DNA from: Pseudomonadota bacterium
Lineage (GTDB): Bacteria; Myxococcota_A; Polyangia; Haliangiales; Haliangiaceae
NCBI GenBank assembly: GCA_023430775.1
Contig: JAEYYY010000603.1
Coordinates: forward strand, 1-5,269
Direction: 5' to 3'
Length of the DNA: 5,269 nt
Shown here: positions 5,224 through 5,269 of the stretch, piece by piece
Layout of the letters: each line of letters opens with the position of its first letter
How positions within the stretch are numbered: position 1 is the first letter of the stretch
The notes under the pieces: generated by a model
The model's input: the letters and a program-made list of their open reading frames with translations, nothing else
What the model was told of the DNA's origin: nothing
The model's database searches: none
Made by a program: the position numbers and the translations under genes

Positions 5224-5269
5224 CCGGCTCCCCGCGTAGTGGGGGCAGAGTCGCGGGTTTGAATGCCGA

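Larger units (their letters stand above)
5060..5269 (-). other. Upstream region and leader of the M4 protease gene
   Basis: No gene is recognisable in these last 210 bases, which run to the window edge. The region has more A/T runs than its surroundings and several predicted hairpins, listed separately. The protease promoter should be here, but no good -35/-10 pair was found on the minus strand. A plus-strand ATG at 5263 is too close to the edge to judge. Confidence 0.6.

Noticed and set aside
5094..5245. G-runs in the upstream region as a G-quadruplex
   Set aside because: The runs are tens of bases apart and interleaved with C-runs that would pair with them.
5231..5260. CCCGCG-N15-CGCGGG followed by TTT as a plus-strand terminator
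   Set aside because: The loop is long and only three T residues follow; no plus-strand gene ends upstream that would need it.

Overview
The window is high-GC DNA with strongly GC-biased third codon positions. It carries a Hanks-type Ser/Thr kinase, a VWA-type lipoprotein and a secreted M4 protease that ends in a MYXO-CTERM-like tail. Together these point to a myxobacterium-like member of Myxococcota. The assignment rests on protein style and the sorting tail, not on a phylogenetic marker.

Layout from left to right. (1) Positions 1-1223, minus strand: the N-terminal 407 residues of a membrane-anchored Ser/Thr protein kinase. It runs off the left edge before its catalytic loop, so it has no stop codon in the window. 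(2) Positions 1263-1958, minus strand: a complete YebC/PmpR/TACO1-family protein, 39 bp upstream of the kinase and probably co-transcribed with it; the short spacer is filled by two predicted hairpins. (3) Positions 1959-2188: a divergent intergenic region with inverted repeats and a weak promoter candidate for the rightward gene. (4) Positions 2189-3112, plus strand: a VWA-domain lipoprotein whose mature N-terminus is a Asp-Pro-Asn tandem-repeat tether. (5) Positions 3113-5059, minus strand: a thermolysin-like M4 metallopeptidase with lipobox, propeptide, catalytic domain, Ig-like domain, Gly-rich linker and MYXO-CTERM-like tail. (6) Positions 5060-5269: the structured upstream region of the protease, without a recognisable gene.

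Genes 4 and 5 converge with no base between their stop codons, which share the palindrome TGATCA. Both encode proteins expected at the cell envelope or surface, while genes 1 and 2 concern signalling and gene expression. Nothing links the two pairs functionally beyond adjacency. I found no RNA gene, insertion sequence, CRISPR array or recognisable defence system. The points most worth a second look are the reversed kinase architecture (membrane domain first), the two possible lipid-anchoring cysteines at opposite ends of the protease, the zero-gap convergent stops and the hairpin that covers the only Shine-Dalgarno-like sequence of the kinase.
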